Shown here: positions 25,637-34,104 of the stretch, one piece after another
How positions within the stretch are numbered: position 1 is the first letter of the stretch
Layout: each line of letters opens with the position of its first letter
Position numbers and translations under genes: made by a program
Assembly: GCA_034670065.1 (NCBI GenBank)
Contig: JAXMOG010000002.1
Span: forward strand, 372,001-436,000
Reading direction: 5' to 3'
Origin: Mesobacterium_A sp034670065
GTDB lineage: Bacteria > Pseudomonadota > Alphaproteobacteria > Rhodobacterales > Rhodobacteraceae
Length of the DNA: 64,000 bases
Notes under the pieces: generated by a model
Database searches by the model: none
What the model was told of the DNA's origin: nothing
Seen by the model: the letters and a program-made list of their open reading frames with translations, nothing else

Positions 25637-27007
25637 ATGTCTATCCCACAGTCCGGCGGCGGGCCGATCGAGCGTTACGAACAACTTGCTGAATACCTGT
25701 CAGATGGGTGCAAACCGAAAGCCGACTGGCGCATCGGAACCGAGCACGAAAAGTTTGGCTATTGCAAAGATACGTTGAAGCCTTTGCCATATGATGGCCC
25801 ACGCTCTGTGCGTGCCATGCTGGAAGGATTGCAGAACCGACATGATTGGGCGCCAATCATGGAAGGCGACAGCATCATCGGCCTTGAAAAAGACGGAGCC
25901 AATATCTCGCTAGAGCCGGGCGGACAGCTGGAACTGTCAGGTGCGCCATTGGAAACCATCCATCAAACTTGTGACGAGGTGAACGAGCACCTGCGCGATG
26001 TGAAAGACATCGCCGATGAGGTTGGTGTGGGATTCATCGGGTTGGGCGCTGCGCCAATCTGGAAGCACGAAGACATGTCGATGATGCCCAAAGGGCGTTA
26101 CAAGCTGATGACGCCCTATATGGAAAGCGTTGGTACGCTGGGCACAGCAATGATGTACCGGACATGCACCGTGCAGGTGAATCTGGATTTCGCATCCGAG
26201 CCTGACATGGTTCAAAAACTGCGTGTGGCATTGGCTCTGCAGCCTGTCGCAACAGCGTTATTTGCCAATTCCCCGTTTTTTGAGGGCAAGCCAAACGGGC
26301 ACAAATCCTGGCGTGCACGCATTTGGCGCGATCTGGATGAAGCACGCACCGGCATGCTGCCGTTTGTGTTCGAAGACGGATTCGGTTTTGACGCCTGGGT
26401 CGAATATGCGTTGGATGTGCCGATGTATTTTGTCTATCGCAATGGGCAGTACATCAATGCGCTTGGCCAATCCTTTCGCGATTTCCTGAAGGGCGAATTG
26501 CCGGCCTTGCCCGGTGAAAAGCCCACGCTCAGCGATTGGGCCGACCATCTGACAACTCTGTTCCCCGAAGCACGCTTGAAAAAGTTCATCGAAATGCGTG
26601 GGGCCGACGGCGGCCCATGGCGGCGGCTGTGCGCCTTGCCGGCGTTCTGGGTTGGTTTGACCTATGATCAAACCGCGCTGGATGCTGCTTGGGATATGGT
26701 GAAGGATTGGGATGCAGAAACACGTGACGAACTGCGCGTAGCGGCTTCAATCGACGGGCTGCATGCCAAGGTTCGTGGCTTGTCCATGCATGAGTTGGCG
26801 CGCGAAGCTGTAAATATTGCAGAAGCAGGGCTGAAGGCCCGCGCGTGTCCGGGTGCAGGTGGTATGGTGCCGGACGAAACCCATTTTCTGAATGCGCTGA
26901 AAGAAAGCGTAGACAGTGGTCAAGTTCCGGCTGACGAGTTGTTGGAGCGTTACCACGGCGATTGGAACGGGGATCTTAGCCGGATTTACGCCGACTATAG
27001 CTATTAA
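25637..27007 (+). CDS. gshA: Glutamate-cysteine ligase, plant/alphaproteobacterial type
   Basis: The first enzyme of glutathione synthesis, joining glutamate and cysteine with ATP. The 456-residue protein belongs to the GCS2-like class shared by plants and alphaproteobacteria rather than the E. coli GshA class. Features include WRIGTEHEKFGY near residue 36, ISLEPGGQLELSGAP near 95, and MMYRTCTVQVNLDF near 172. It is the last gene of a plus-strand run and its stop overlaps the convergent DUF805 gene by 4 bases. Confidence 0.93.
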   Translation: MSIPQSGGGPIERYEQLAEYLSDGCKPKADWRIGTEHEKFGYCKDTLKPLPYDGPRSVRAMLEGLQNRHDWAPIMEGDSIIGLEKDGANISLEPGGQLELSGAPLETIHQTCDEVNEHLRDVKDIADEVGVGFIGLGAAPIWKHEDMSMMPKGRYKLMTPYMESVGTLGTAMMYRTCTVQVNLDFASEPDMVQKLRVALALQPVATALFANSPFFEGKPNGHKSWRARIWRDLDEARTGMLPFVFEDGFGFDAWVEYALDVPMYFVYRNGQYINALGQSFRDFLKGELPALPGEKPTLSDWADHLTTLFPEARLKKFIEMRGADGGPWRRLCALPAFWVGLTYDQTALDAAWDMVKDWDAETRDELRVAASIDGLHAKVRGLSMHELAREAVNIAEAGLKARACPGAGGMVPDETHFLNALKESVDSGQVPADELLERYHGDWNGDLSRIYADYSY

Positions 27008-27735
27008 GCTGTCTGCCCATCGTCCAGCGTATCAGCCGGTTTTTCGCCCAGGATTTTCTGTCGGTAGAGCGAGTTGACCTCTGCTTTGCGCGCGGCTTGG
27101 CCTTCGGGCGTTGCGTAGACATCGGCCTTGTCTAGTTGCAGATAGGCCGCCCATGGGTCGTGCTTGGCACTGGTTGATGGCGCAGCTTTCCGGTCACCTT
27201 GGGCCGCATTTGGACCTGCCATGAAGTTTGCACCGCCAACCGGGTGATGTTCGTATGGGCCGGGGCCATGGCGATTGTCGCATCGTTGTGTTGGCCACAT
27301 CATCAGGATGAAAAACACCAGTGATGTCAGGGCAGAAAGAATTTGCAGACCAATTAGCGCGCCGCCAGCGGTTGCCACGGGCTGTGATGCGCCGCCAATG
27401 ATGGCCACCGGAAACAGAAACGCCGGTAAGTAAAGCAGCCCAAACATCCACCAGCCAGACAAGCCAACGTCATGCAAACGGCGCACGCTGATGGAATGTA
27501 GTGGGATAAACATCAAAATGCTGACCCAGGGTGTCCACCAAGAGGCAATGCGCATATCCATGACGATCTGACCGGACTGATATGCGGAATATACCTTTTG
27601 CGCGTCTGCAGCGACGGCCCCGACCCAAAGGGCCATGTAGAAAAGCATGAACCACCAGTATTCAGCGCGTGATGCGCGCCCACGAAATCTGGCGTATTTC
27701 AGGAAGGCGGTTTGAACTGCTTCGATCGGACCCAT
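27004..27735 (-). CDS. DUF805 membrane protein with C-terminal extension
   Basis: 243 residues. The first 155 match the DUF805 layout: an N-terminal FRGRASRAEYWWFMLF motif, then four membrane segments and the S-VRRLHDVGLSGWW signature between helices. DUF805 proteins are inner-membrane proteins of unknown function. The last 90 residues are an unusual polar tail ending in a helical segment (RKAEVNSLYRQKIL), probably cytoplasmic. A perfect 17-bp palindrome lies 26 bases before the start. Its end overlaps gshA by 4 bases, tail to tail. Confidence 0.87.
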   Translation of the reverse strand: MGPIEAVQTAFLKYARFRGRASRAEYWWFMLFYMALWVGAVAADAQKVYSAYQSGQIVMDMRIASWWTPWVSILMFIPLHSISVRRLHDVGLSGWWMFGLLYLPAFLFPVAIIGGASQPVATAGGALIGLQILSALTSLVFFILMMWPTQRCDNRHGPGPYEHHPVGGANFMAGPNAAQGDRKAAPSTSAKHDPWAAYLQLDKADVYATPEGQAARKAEVNSLYRQKILGEKPADTLDDGQTA

Positions 27736-27760
27736 GGAAAACTCGCATCAACAATTTGCG

Positions 27761-27777
27761 CAACTCTCAGAGAGTTG
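27761..27777. promoter_or_regulatory. 17-bp perfect palindrome before the DUF805 gene
   Basis: CAACTCTC and GAGAGTTG are exact inverted copies around one A. The element lies 26 bases ahead of the DUF805 start and 49 bases past the end of the threonine aldolase gene, both on the minus strand. It is a plausible dimer operator; no T-run follows. Function is inferred from position only. Confidence 0.35.
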
Positions 27778-27826
27778 GTCGACGAATACACGGCGAGATT
27801 GCGATTATTTTGCGGCCAAAATCAAC

Positions 27827-28888
27827 CTAAGATTGTTTTTGCGAGATCAGCCCAATGAACTCATCAATCTGTTGGTCGGTCTGCGACCAGTCCGTAACAA
27901 GCCGACCTGTCAGAATTTCATCGGGGTCGGAACCGTCAATTCGGCCAGCTTCGATATAGTAAGTGGCCCCGTTTTCCAACGCATGGCGGTGCACGGCCCG
28001 CGGTGCATCAAAATACAGCATATTGGCATCAGGAAATGCACCAGTTGTGAAACTGACCTGATTTGAGGCCTGCAGACCTTTTGCCAGACGCGCCATATTT
28101 GCGTTCGCCTGCGTCGCCAGATCACGCCACAAGTCATCGCGCAAATACGCAGCCATTTGCGCAGAAAGAAACCGGTGCTTAGAAAACAGGTGCCCGCCCC
28201 GCTTGCGCCGGTGTTCAAAGCTGGCGGCATGGTCAGGGTTAAAAAAGATCACGGCTTCCACGCCCATCAGGCCATTTTTGGTGCCGCCAAACACCAGAAC
28301 ATCAACGCCAGCTTTCCAGCTCATCTCTGCCGGTGTGCTTTCGGTTGCCACAACGGCATTGGCAAAACGCGCACCATCCAAATGGACCGGTAAGTCATAG
28401 CTATGGGCGACACTGCACAGGTCTGTGACCTGCTGAGCCGTATAAACATTTCCGCGTTCAGTGACGTTGGACAAGGAAACAGGTCCACGGGCCGGTCCGT
28501 GGACACCACGTGTGCCTTCTGCGTCAATCGACTGTCGCAGGGCATTGGGTGTCATCACATCGCCCTCGCCAACCAACGTCAGCTTGGCGCCACCGGTATA
28601 GAACTCTGGCGCGTTACACTCATCGACATTGATATGAGCGACGGGTGTGCAAAACACAGTTTGAAACGGCTGACAGACGGAGGCCAATGCCAGAACATTG
28701 GCTGATGTGCCGGTCGCTGTCAGGTAGACGGTGGCGTCGGGCGCTTCCAGCAACGCGCGCATCCTGTCGCGTACCTCATCCATGTACCGATCTGCGCCAT
28801 AGCCCATGGCATAGCCGCTGTTTGCCTCGATCAGGGCATCCATCACTTTGGGGTGGGCAGGGCCCGCATTGTCAGAAGCGAAATGCAT
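27827..28888 (-). CDS. ltaE: Low-specificity threonine aldolase
   Basis: A PLP enzyme that cleaves threonine and allo-threonine to glycine and acetaldehyde. In the 353-residue product the cofactor lysine is K204 in VFGGTKNG. The substrate loop SDNAGPAHPKVM is near the N-terminus and the cofactor-contacting DGARFANA lies at 171-178. Its ATG overlaps the YcgN stop by one base (TAATG), so it is the third gene of ribF-ycgN-ltaE. Confidence 0.92.
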   Translation of the reverse strand: MHFASDNAGPAHPKVMDALIEANSGYAMGYGADRYMDEVRDRMRALLEAPDATVYLTATGTSANVLALASVCQPFQTVFCTPVAHINVDECNAPEFYTGGAKLTLVGEGDVMTPNALRQSIDAEGTRGVHGPARGPVSLSNVTERGNVYTAQQVTDLCSVAHSYDLPVHLDGARFANAVVATESTPAEMSWKAGVDVLVFGGTKNGLMGVEAVIFFNPDHAASFEHRRKRGGHLFSKHRFLSAQMAAYLRDDLWRDLATQANANMARLAKGLQASNQVSFTTGAFPDANMLYFDAPRAVHRHALENGATYYIEAGRIDGSDPDEILTGRLVTDWSQTDQQIDEFIGLISQKQS

Positions 28889-29358
28889 TAGGTCGGCTCT
28901 TCTATAATGTAGTCTTCCCAGTCGTCGTCATCCACTTCGAACTCTGGCACAGTTCGATGCTGAACGGAAACCCGCGCCTGATGCACGCTGTCTGGAGTGC
29001 CAGATATCAACGGATGCCAGTTGAACAAGGGTTTCCCTTCGCGCAGCAATCGGTAGGCGCAGGTTTCGGGAAGCCAATAGGCGTGTTGGTCAATGGTGGC
29101 CGGAGTCATGACAATGCATTCGGGCACAAATTGGTGGCGAATCTCGTATTGGGCACAGCGGCATGTGCTGTCATCAAACAATCGGCACGCGACCCGCGTC
29201 AGAGCGACATCGCCCGTTTCCTCGTCTTCCAGCTTGTTCAGACAGCACTTACCGCACCCATCACACAGGGCTTCCCATTCATCCGGAGACATCTTGTCGA
29301 GCGATTTCTTTTCCCAGAATCTGGGCGCAAAACCAGTGCGCTCGATCGGATCTGTCAT
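28888..29358 (-). CDS. YcgN-type UPF0260 cysteine-cluster protein
   Basis: A 156-residue YcgN/YkgJ-family protein, thought to bind zinc or an iron chelate through a cysteine cluster. Visible cysteines are C32, C35, C38 and C39 (CDGCGKCC), C58, C66, C68, C81 and C100, matching the family spacing. No reaction is established. The start at 29358 gives MTDPIERTGF and overlaps the end of ribF by 4 bases; a longer frame to 29391 would cut deeper into ribF. It is coupled to ltaE downstream. Confidence 0.9.
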   Translation of the reverse strand: MTDPIERTGFAPRFWEKKSLDKMSPDEWEALCDGCGKCCLNKLEDEETGDVALTRVACRLFDDSTCRCAQYEIRHQFVPECIVMTPATIDQHAYWLPETCAYRLLREGKPLFNWHPLISGTPDSVHQARVSVQHRTVPEFEVDDDDWEDYIIEEPT

Positions 29359-30287
29359 ACCGTGGCCAGTATCTGACGTGCTTGAACGCAATCGGCATTC
29401 ATCTGTTGGATCAAGTCATCCAAACTATCGAACTTTTCCTCGGGGCGCAAAAATTCGACCAACCCGATAGACAGGGTTTCACCGTAAAGATCGCCCTGAA
29501 AATCAAACAGGAAAGTTTCCAAGTTCGGGGCCTGTCCATTAAACATCGGACGCACGCCCATGGAAGCCGCGCCAATATACGACCCGGCATGTGGGCCAGT
29601 TATGACCTCGACCAGAACCGCATAAACACCAAAGCGTGGCGGATGCAGCCCGTCGATTGACATGTTCGCAGTAGGATAACCCAGTTCGCGCCCGCGCTGC
29701 TCTCCGCCGATCACGGCACCCTCTATGCGGTGCCAATGGCCCAGCATCGCGGCCGCGTTGCGGGGGTCACCATCGCTCAGTGCTTGGCGGATTGCTGTTG
29801 ACGACACCAACCCGGTCTGACCTTCCAGAAGTTCTGAAACAGTGACACCAAACCCCATGTCCTTACCAAACCGGACAAGATCGTCTGCCGTGCCTGCGCG
29901 TTTGTTTCCGAAACAAAAATCAGCGCCAACCACCACATGGGTTAATCCCAAGCCATCGGCGATCACACGTTTCGCAAAGGCTTCGGGGCTAAGCCCAGCC
30001 AGGGCGGCGTTGAAGTTCAGCTCATAGAGTTTCTGAACGCCAAGCTTTTCCAAACGCGTGGCCCTGGCGCGCCGATCCATCAGCCGAAAGGGCGGAGCGT
30101 CGGGGGCAAAGTACTGACGAGGGTGCGGCTCAAACGTCATTACCCCCAATGGGGCACCCGGCACGGCCTTGCGGGCGATGTCGATGACAGACTGATGGCC
30201 AAGGTGCACGCCGTCGAAATTACCGATGGCGGCGGTGGCGCCACGGTCTTGGGGTTCGACGAATTGATAGTCACGGATAATACGCAT
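29355..30287 (-). CDS. ribF: Bifunctional riboflavin kinase/FAD synthetase
   Basis: RibF makes FMN from riboflavin and then FAD. The N-terminal FAD synthetase domain (about 1-185) has GNFDGVHLGHQ (22-32) and the TGLVSSTAIRQAL motif. The C-terminal kinase domain (about 190-310) has GRELGYPTANM and the FDFQGDLYG region. The length of 310 fits. It heads the minus-strand group ribF-ycgN-ltaE, joined by 4-base and 1-base overlaps. Confidence 0.96.
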   Translation of the reverse strand: MRIIRDYQFVEPQDRGATAAIGNFDGVHLGHQSVIDIARKAVPGAPLGVMTFEPHPRQYFAPDAPPFRLMDRRARATRLEKLGVQKLYELNFNAALAGLSPEAFAKRVIADGLGLTHVVVGADFCFGNKRAGTADDLVRFGKDMGFGVTVSELLEGQTGLVSSTAIRQALSDGDPRNAAAMLGHWHRIEGAVIGGEQRGRELGYPTANMSIDGLHPPRFGVYAVLVEVITGPHAGSYIGAASMGVRPMFNGQAPNLETFLFDFQGDLYGETLSIGLVEFLRPEEKFDSLDDLIQQMNADCVQARQILATV

Positions 30288-30403
30288 GCCAGAGGGTTAG
30301 CGTTGCGCCCAAGCAACCGCAATCCCCGCATGAAGGTTAATGATACAGAAATTGACCATCTGCCACAGAGAGGGCAAACCCAAGCAGCCCGCCGAGGATG
30401 GTG

Positions 30404-30859
30404 TCAGTCGAACTTGCGTGACGGGGCCAGTACCTTGGCTTCGCCAATCAGAACCTTTTTGCCATCGACGGCACAGTGGCAATCCAGCGTCACGCGGCGT
30501 TTGGCGTGGTCAATATCAACCACTTTGACTTCCGCATAAACCGTATCACCGGGGCGGACAGGTGCCAGAAACTTCAGCGTCTGGCCCATATAAACCGTGC
30601 CGTGACCGGGAAGCTGTTCGCCAATGACCGCTGAAATCAGACCGGCCGTCAGCATCCCATGGGCGATGCGCCCTTCAAAGATGGTGTCTTGGGCGTAATC
30701 ATCATCCAGATGCACTGGATTGCGATCCGTCGAAACTTCGGCAAACATCTCGATGTCCTGATCGGTGACCTGCTTGCGCAGGTGCCGGGACATACCCATT
30801 TCGATGTCTTCGATGCAGATTGTTCCGCGTGGCAGATTGTCCAACACTTTGGCCTCCAT
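30404..30859 (-). CDS. MaoC-family (R)-enoyl-CoA hydratase-like protein
   Basis: A 151-residue hot-dog-fold protein. The MaoC/PhaJ hydratase signature is intact: the catalytic Asp and His in DRNPVHLDDDYA, then FEGRIAHGMLTAGLISAVIG. The family hydrates trans-2-enoyl-CoA to (R)-3-hydroxyacyl-CoA and can feed polyhydroxyalkanoate or fatty acid pathways. Here the physiological substrate is unknown. A long nested inverted repeat lies directly ahead of its start. Confidence 0.87.
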   Translation of the reverse strand: MEAKVLDNLPRGTICIEDIEMGMSRHLRKQVTDQDIEMFAEVSTDRNPVHLDDDYAQDTIFEGRIAHGMLTAGLISAVIGEQLPGHGTVYMGQTLKFLAPVRPGDTVYAEVKVVDIDHAKRRVTLDCHCAVDGKKVLIGEAKVLAPSRKFD

Positions 30860-30869
30860 GAGACGGCTG

Positions 30870-30915
30870 AGTAATAATAAGTGCCCAAGGTCACTCGTTG
30901 GGTAATATTATTACT
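30870..30915. repeat. Nested inverted repeat ahead of the MaoC gene
   Basis: AGTAATAATA (30870-30879) and TATTATTACT (30906-30915) are a perfect 10-bp inverted pair. Nested inside, CCCAA (30884-30888) and TTGGG (30898-30902) form a second pair around a 9-base loop. As RNA this gives a two-tier stem with a small internal loop. It lies between the HAD phosphatase stop and the MaoC start, 11 bases from that start, and could be an operator, a leader structure or a weak terminator. No T-run is seen. Confidence 0.45.
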
Positions 30916-30948
30916 TCGCAGCTGCAGCAAAATCAAGGCAAATCTGTG

Positions 30949-31821
30949 TTAGCGAAGTTGTCCTATAGTATAGGTTGGCGCGATGTTTTCGCTTTCCAGA
31001 TAGGCGGTTAGGGCCTGGGGGTCGGGCTGATGCGCGGTTTTTGTCTCATTCGCGGCCAAACCACCACTGATGAACAGGGAATCAATGTCTTCACCCATCG
31101 CGCCGGAAATGTCGGTGGCAGGGCCATCACCGATGGCCAAAACCTCGCCGTCGCCAATGGTGGAATCGATCGCTGCCAAACGACGCCGGGCCAGATCATA
31201 GATTGGTGGATGCGGCTTGCCAAAGTACAGGCTCTCACCGCCCATTTCGGTGTACAGCTTGGCCAAGGCACCGGCGCACCATTCACGGCTTTCGCCGCGA
31301 TCAACAACAATATCGGGGTTCGCGCAGAGCAGTTTCAGGCCCTTTTGTTTTGCATACAGAAATTCCGGCCGGTTCACATCGGGGTCGGCCTTGGAATCAA
31401 ACGGGCCGCAGCAAACGATGCCATCCGCCTCTTTCAGGTCAACCGGCGTGATAGAAACCGGGTCTTCGATCAGCGCCAGCGGTTCAAAGAATGAATGGTC
31501 ATGCTTTTCGCCCATGAACCACACTTTTGATCCGACAACACCGCGGAACATAGCTGCTCGGGCTGAATCCCCGCTGGTGGCGATGACGTCATACGCGTCT
31601 TCGGGAACGCCCAGCTTTTCCAGCTGCAATTTGACCATATGGCGGGATCGCGGTGCATTGGTCAGCAACACAACAACACCACCCGTCTTGCGGTATGTTT
31701 GCAGCGCGGCCACGGCAGCGGCATGGGCGGTGACACCGTTGTGAACGCATCCCCATAGATCCACAAACAAGGCGCGGTATTTGCCGGAAATATCCGAAAG
31801 GGCGGAAACGATCTGGGTCAT
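30949..31821 (-). CDS. HAD-superfamily class IIA phosphatase
   Basis: A 290-residue HAD hydrolase of the NagD-like IIA class. Motif I is FVDLWGCVHNG (19-29) with D21 as nucleophile, followed by LLTNAPRSR (motif II) and the late GKPHPPIYDLA and AIGDGPATDISGA motifs. The D-L-W-G-C-V-H form is typical of an alphaproteobacterial subgroup with no fixed substrate; sugar phosphates are likely. The start at 31821 was preferred over 31854 because it gives the usual distance to motif I. A terminator separates it from the pyrophosphatase gene upstream. Confidence 0.87.
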   Translation of the reverse strand: MTQIVSALSDISGKYRALFVDLWGCVHNGVTAHAAAVAALQTYRKTGGVVVLLTNAPRSRHMVKLQLEKLGVPEDAYDVIATSGDSARAAMFRGVVGSKVWFMGEKHDHSFFEPLALIEDPVSITPVDLKEADGIVCCGPFDSKADPDVNRPEFLYAKQKGLKLLCANPDIVVDRGESREWCAGALAKLYTEMGGESLYFGKPHPPIYDLARRRLAAIDSTIGDGEVLAIGDGPATDISGAMGEDIDSLFISGGLAANETKTAHQPDPQALTAYLESENIAPTYTIGQLR

Positions 31822-31859
31822 GCTGGGGGCTCCTGTTCTGGCAATACTGGTCAAACATG

Positions 31860-31889
31860 AAAAAAGGGGCGCCGTCCAGCGCCCCTTTT
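31860..31889 (-). terminator. Rho-independent terminator after ppaC
   Basis: An 11-bp perfect stem, AAAAGGGGCGC with GCGCCCCTTTT, around a 6-base loop. Read on the minus strand, the arm runs into six T. It begins about 20 bases after the ppaC stop. Confidence 0.9.
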
Positions 31890-31909
31890 CAAACCTCTGT
31901 CCGTCAGGT

Positions 31910-32830
31910 TCAGACCTTCAGGTTCGGGATGATCTGCTTCTTGCGGCTCATCACGCCGGGCAGCACAACTGTATCGCCGGATACGGTTGCACCAAAGCTC
32001 TTTTCGGCCAGACCTTTGACCAGATCGTTTGGCACCAGCAATGTGGCTTCTTCCTTGATGATATCCACGATGAACAGCAGAACTTCATCAACACCATCTT
32101 CGGCACACACATCAGCGTAGCTTGCCATCAGGCTGTCTTTGCGATCCAGCGGGATGGACGGCGCGGTGGTTTCCAGAACCGACACGCGGAAATTGGTGCC
32201 ATCAACTTCGTATTTCTTTGAGTCCATACGGATCAGATCGGCGTCGGAAAACGCCGAGACATCGGATTTCGCGGCGAACATTTCTGCGGCGAAATCTGCG
32301 ATGGAAACACCCAAGTCTGCAGCCAACTGTTCGGCCACGGCCTTGTCATGGTCCGTTGTGGTGGGGCTGCGGAATTCCAGTGTGTCCGACAGGATGCAGG
32401 ACAGCGCCGCGCCTTTGATTGCTTCAGGCATTTTTGCAGCATCCGCGCCCATCAGATCGCACATAATGGTCGCCGTGCAGGCCAGCGGGCGTACGGTGAT
32501 GTCGATCGGACCTTTGGTTTCCAGGCCGCCGACCAGTTTGTGGTGGTCGATGATGGCTTGAATATCGGCATCATTGATATCGTCGGGCAATTCCGCAGGG
32601 TTGTTTGTGTCTACGATGACAACCGGCGTGTCGGCCGCGACTGCAGAGATGATTTCTGGCTTGTCCAGATTCCAGCGTTCCAGAACAAAGGCCGCTTCGG
32701 TGTTCGGCTCGCCCAGAAGAACAGGTTTGGCGGCCACGCCCTTTACCTCATTCAGGTACCACGCCCAGATAATCGGGCTTCCGGTAGAGTCGGTGTCGGG
32801 GGATTTATGGCCAAAAACCAGCGTCGTCAT
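31910..32830 (-). CDS. ppaC: Manganese-dependent inorganic pyrophosphatase
   Basis: A 306-residue class II pyrophosphatase of the DHH family that hydrolyses pyrophosphate with Mn or Co and drives biosynthetic reactions. Metal ligands are in place: H8, D12 and D14 in GHKSPDTDS, D74 in IVDTNNP, and the D95-H96-H97 motif. The DHHA2 domain follows, ending with the basic SRKKQIIP substrate loop. The start at 32830 gives MTTLVFGHKSPDTDS; ATGs at 32836 and 32857 are also in frame. It has its own terminator. Confidence 0.95.
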   Translation of the reverse strand: MTTLVFGHKSPDTDSTGSPIIWAWYLNEVKGVAAKPVLLGEPNTEAAFVLERWNLDKPEIISAVAADTPVVIVDTNNPAELPDDINDADIQAIIDHHKLVGGLETKGPIDITVRPLACTATIMCDLMGADAAKMPEAIKGAALSCILSDTLEFRSPTTTDHDKAVAEQLAADLGVSIADFAAEMFAAKSDVSAFSDADLIRMDSKKYEVDGTNFRVSVLETTAPSIPLDRKDSLMASYADVCAEDGVDEVLLFIVDIIKEEATLLVPNDLVKGLAEKSFGATVSGDTVVLPGVMSRKKQIIPNLKV

Positions 32831-32906
32831 ATCCATATTCCTTAAAAACTGTCCCAAGGGATTTTGCCGCGCTTATAGGAGCGTGCGCAGGCCTTGTCAC
32901 CCACCG

Positions 32907-32927
32907 CCTTCGCACCTGCGGCGAAGG
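32907..32927 (-). terminator. Hairpin after rmuC
   Basis: CCTTCGC and GCGAAGG form a 7-bp perfect stem with a 7-base loop, starting one base after the rmuC stop. It lacks a T-run, so it may mark the transcript end without being a strong intrinsic terminator. Confidence 0.4.
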
Positions 32928-32928
32928 G

Positions 32929-34104
32929 TCAGGCCAGACCTTCGTCTTTCAATTGGGGAACCGGCGGCGCGACCTCGGTGGAAAGCTCCTCGAAATCGAA
33001 ATTGTCCAACCGTTTGGCGCGCCGTCCGGCTTTGTCTGCACTGACCTTGATATCGGCGAGATCCTTTGAAGCCTGTCCAAAATGCCGGTCCAGATTTTGA
33101 ACGCGCGCACCCAGCCGATCCACATCAGAATAGAGCAGTCCCAATTCCTTACGGATTGCACCGGCCTGTTCCCGCATCCGGGCATCCTTCAGAATTGCCC
33201 GCATCGTGTTCAGTGTGGCCATGCAAGTGGTGGGAGATACGATCCAGACCCGTGCCTTGAACCCTTCGCGTACCACCTCGGGGAAATTGGCATGCAGTTC
33301 AGCGTAAACAGACTCGGAAGGCAGAAACATCAAGGCACCGTCGGCTGTTTCGCCTTCGATAATATAGCGCTCTGCAATATCGCGGATGTGTTTGCGCAGG
33401 GCCAGGCGCAACGATTGGCCGGCACGGTTGATCATGTCCTGCGTTTCGGCACGGCGCAATTGTTCGTAGGCTTCCAAGGGAAACTTACTGTCAATCGCAA
33501 TGGGCCCCGGCGGATTGGGCAGATGGATCATGCAGTCGGGCCGCCGCCCGTTCGAAAGGGTGGCCTGCATGGTGTAACTGTCTGCGGGCATGGCTTTGGA
33601 GACGATATCATGCAGCTGAATTTCGCCAAAAGCCCCGCGCGTCTGTTTGTTGGACAGAATGTCTTGCAGGGATAATACGTCGCCGGACAGCTTGGTGATG
33701 TTGTCTTGGGCCTTGTCGATAGAAGCCAGCCTCTCATGCAATTCACCCAGCGAATGTGCGGTGCGGCGGGCAGATCCGTGCAGGTTTTCTGACATCCGTT
33801 CCTGAACTTCGGCCAGGCGACGTTCCATCAGCTGCAACATGGCGGTTTGGCTTTGCGCTTGCGCTTCCGAGACATGGTTTAAGCCGCCGGTCAAACGTTC
33901 CTGACCGTCAGACAAGGCCTGAACCCGCTGCCCCAGCTGCCCGATATGCGCGGCCAAAGGGGCGGTCAGTCTGGCAGACCGACCCGCTGCGCGCAGCGCA
34001 AGGATCAGCAAGATGAAAAAGACCAACACCAGAAATGCGCCAGCCAACCCTGCCACAACCAATGGGTCGTCCAAGGCGAAAGAATAGGAACCAATCTGGA
34101 TCAT
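32929..34104 (-). CDS. rmuC: DNA recombination protein RmuC
   Basis: A 391-residue RmuC-family protein. One membrane segment (about 17-38) is followed by a coiled-coil region (50-140) and the conserved nuclease-like core (about 145-345), with GAFGEIQLHDIV, DSKFPLEAYE and VYAELHANFPEV. RmuC limits inversions at short inverted repeats in E. coli by an unclear mechanism. Its start overlaps the mutL stop by 4 bases (ATGA), so it is translated with a mismatch repair gene. Confidence 0.93.
   Translation of the reverse strand: MIQIGSYSFALDDPLVVAGLAGAFLVLVFFILLILALRAAGRSARLTAPLAAHIGQLGQRVQALSDGQERLTGGLNHVSEAQAQSQTAMLQLMERRLAEVQERMSENLHGSARRTAHSLGELHERLASIDKAQDNITKLSGDVLSLQDILSNKQTRGAFGEIQLHDIVSKAMPADSYTMQATLSNGRRPDCMIHLPNPPGPIAIDSKFPLEAYEQLRRAETQDMINRAGQSLRLALRKHIRDIAERYIIEGETADGALMFLPSESVYAELHANFPEVVREGFKARVWIVSPTTCMATLNTMRAILKDARMREQAGAIRKELGLLYSDVDRLGARVQNLDRHFGQASKDLADIKVSADKAGRRAKRLDNFDFEELSTEVAPPVPQLKDEGLA

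Noticed and set aside
27734..28066. A 110-codon plus-strand frame over the threonine aldolase end
   Set aside because: It overlaps a certain gene on the other strand and has no family feature.
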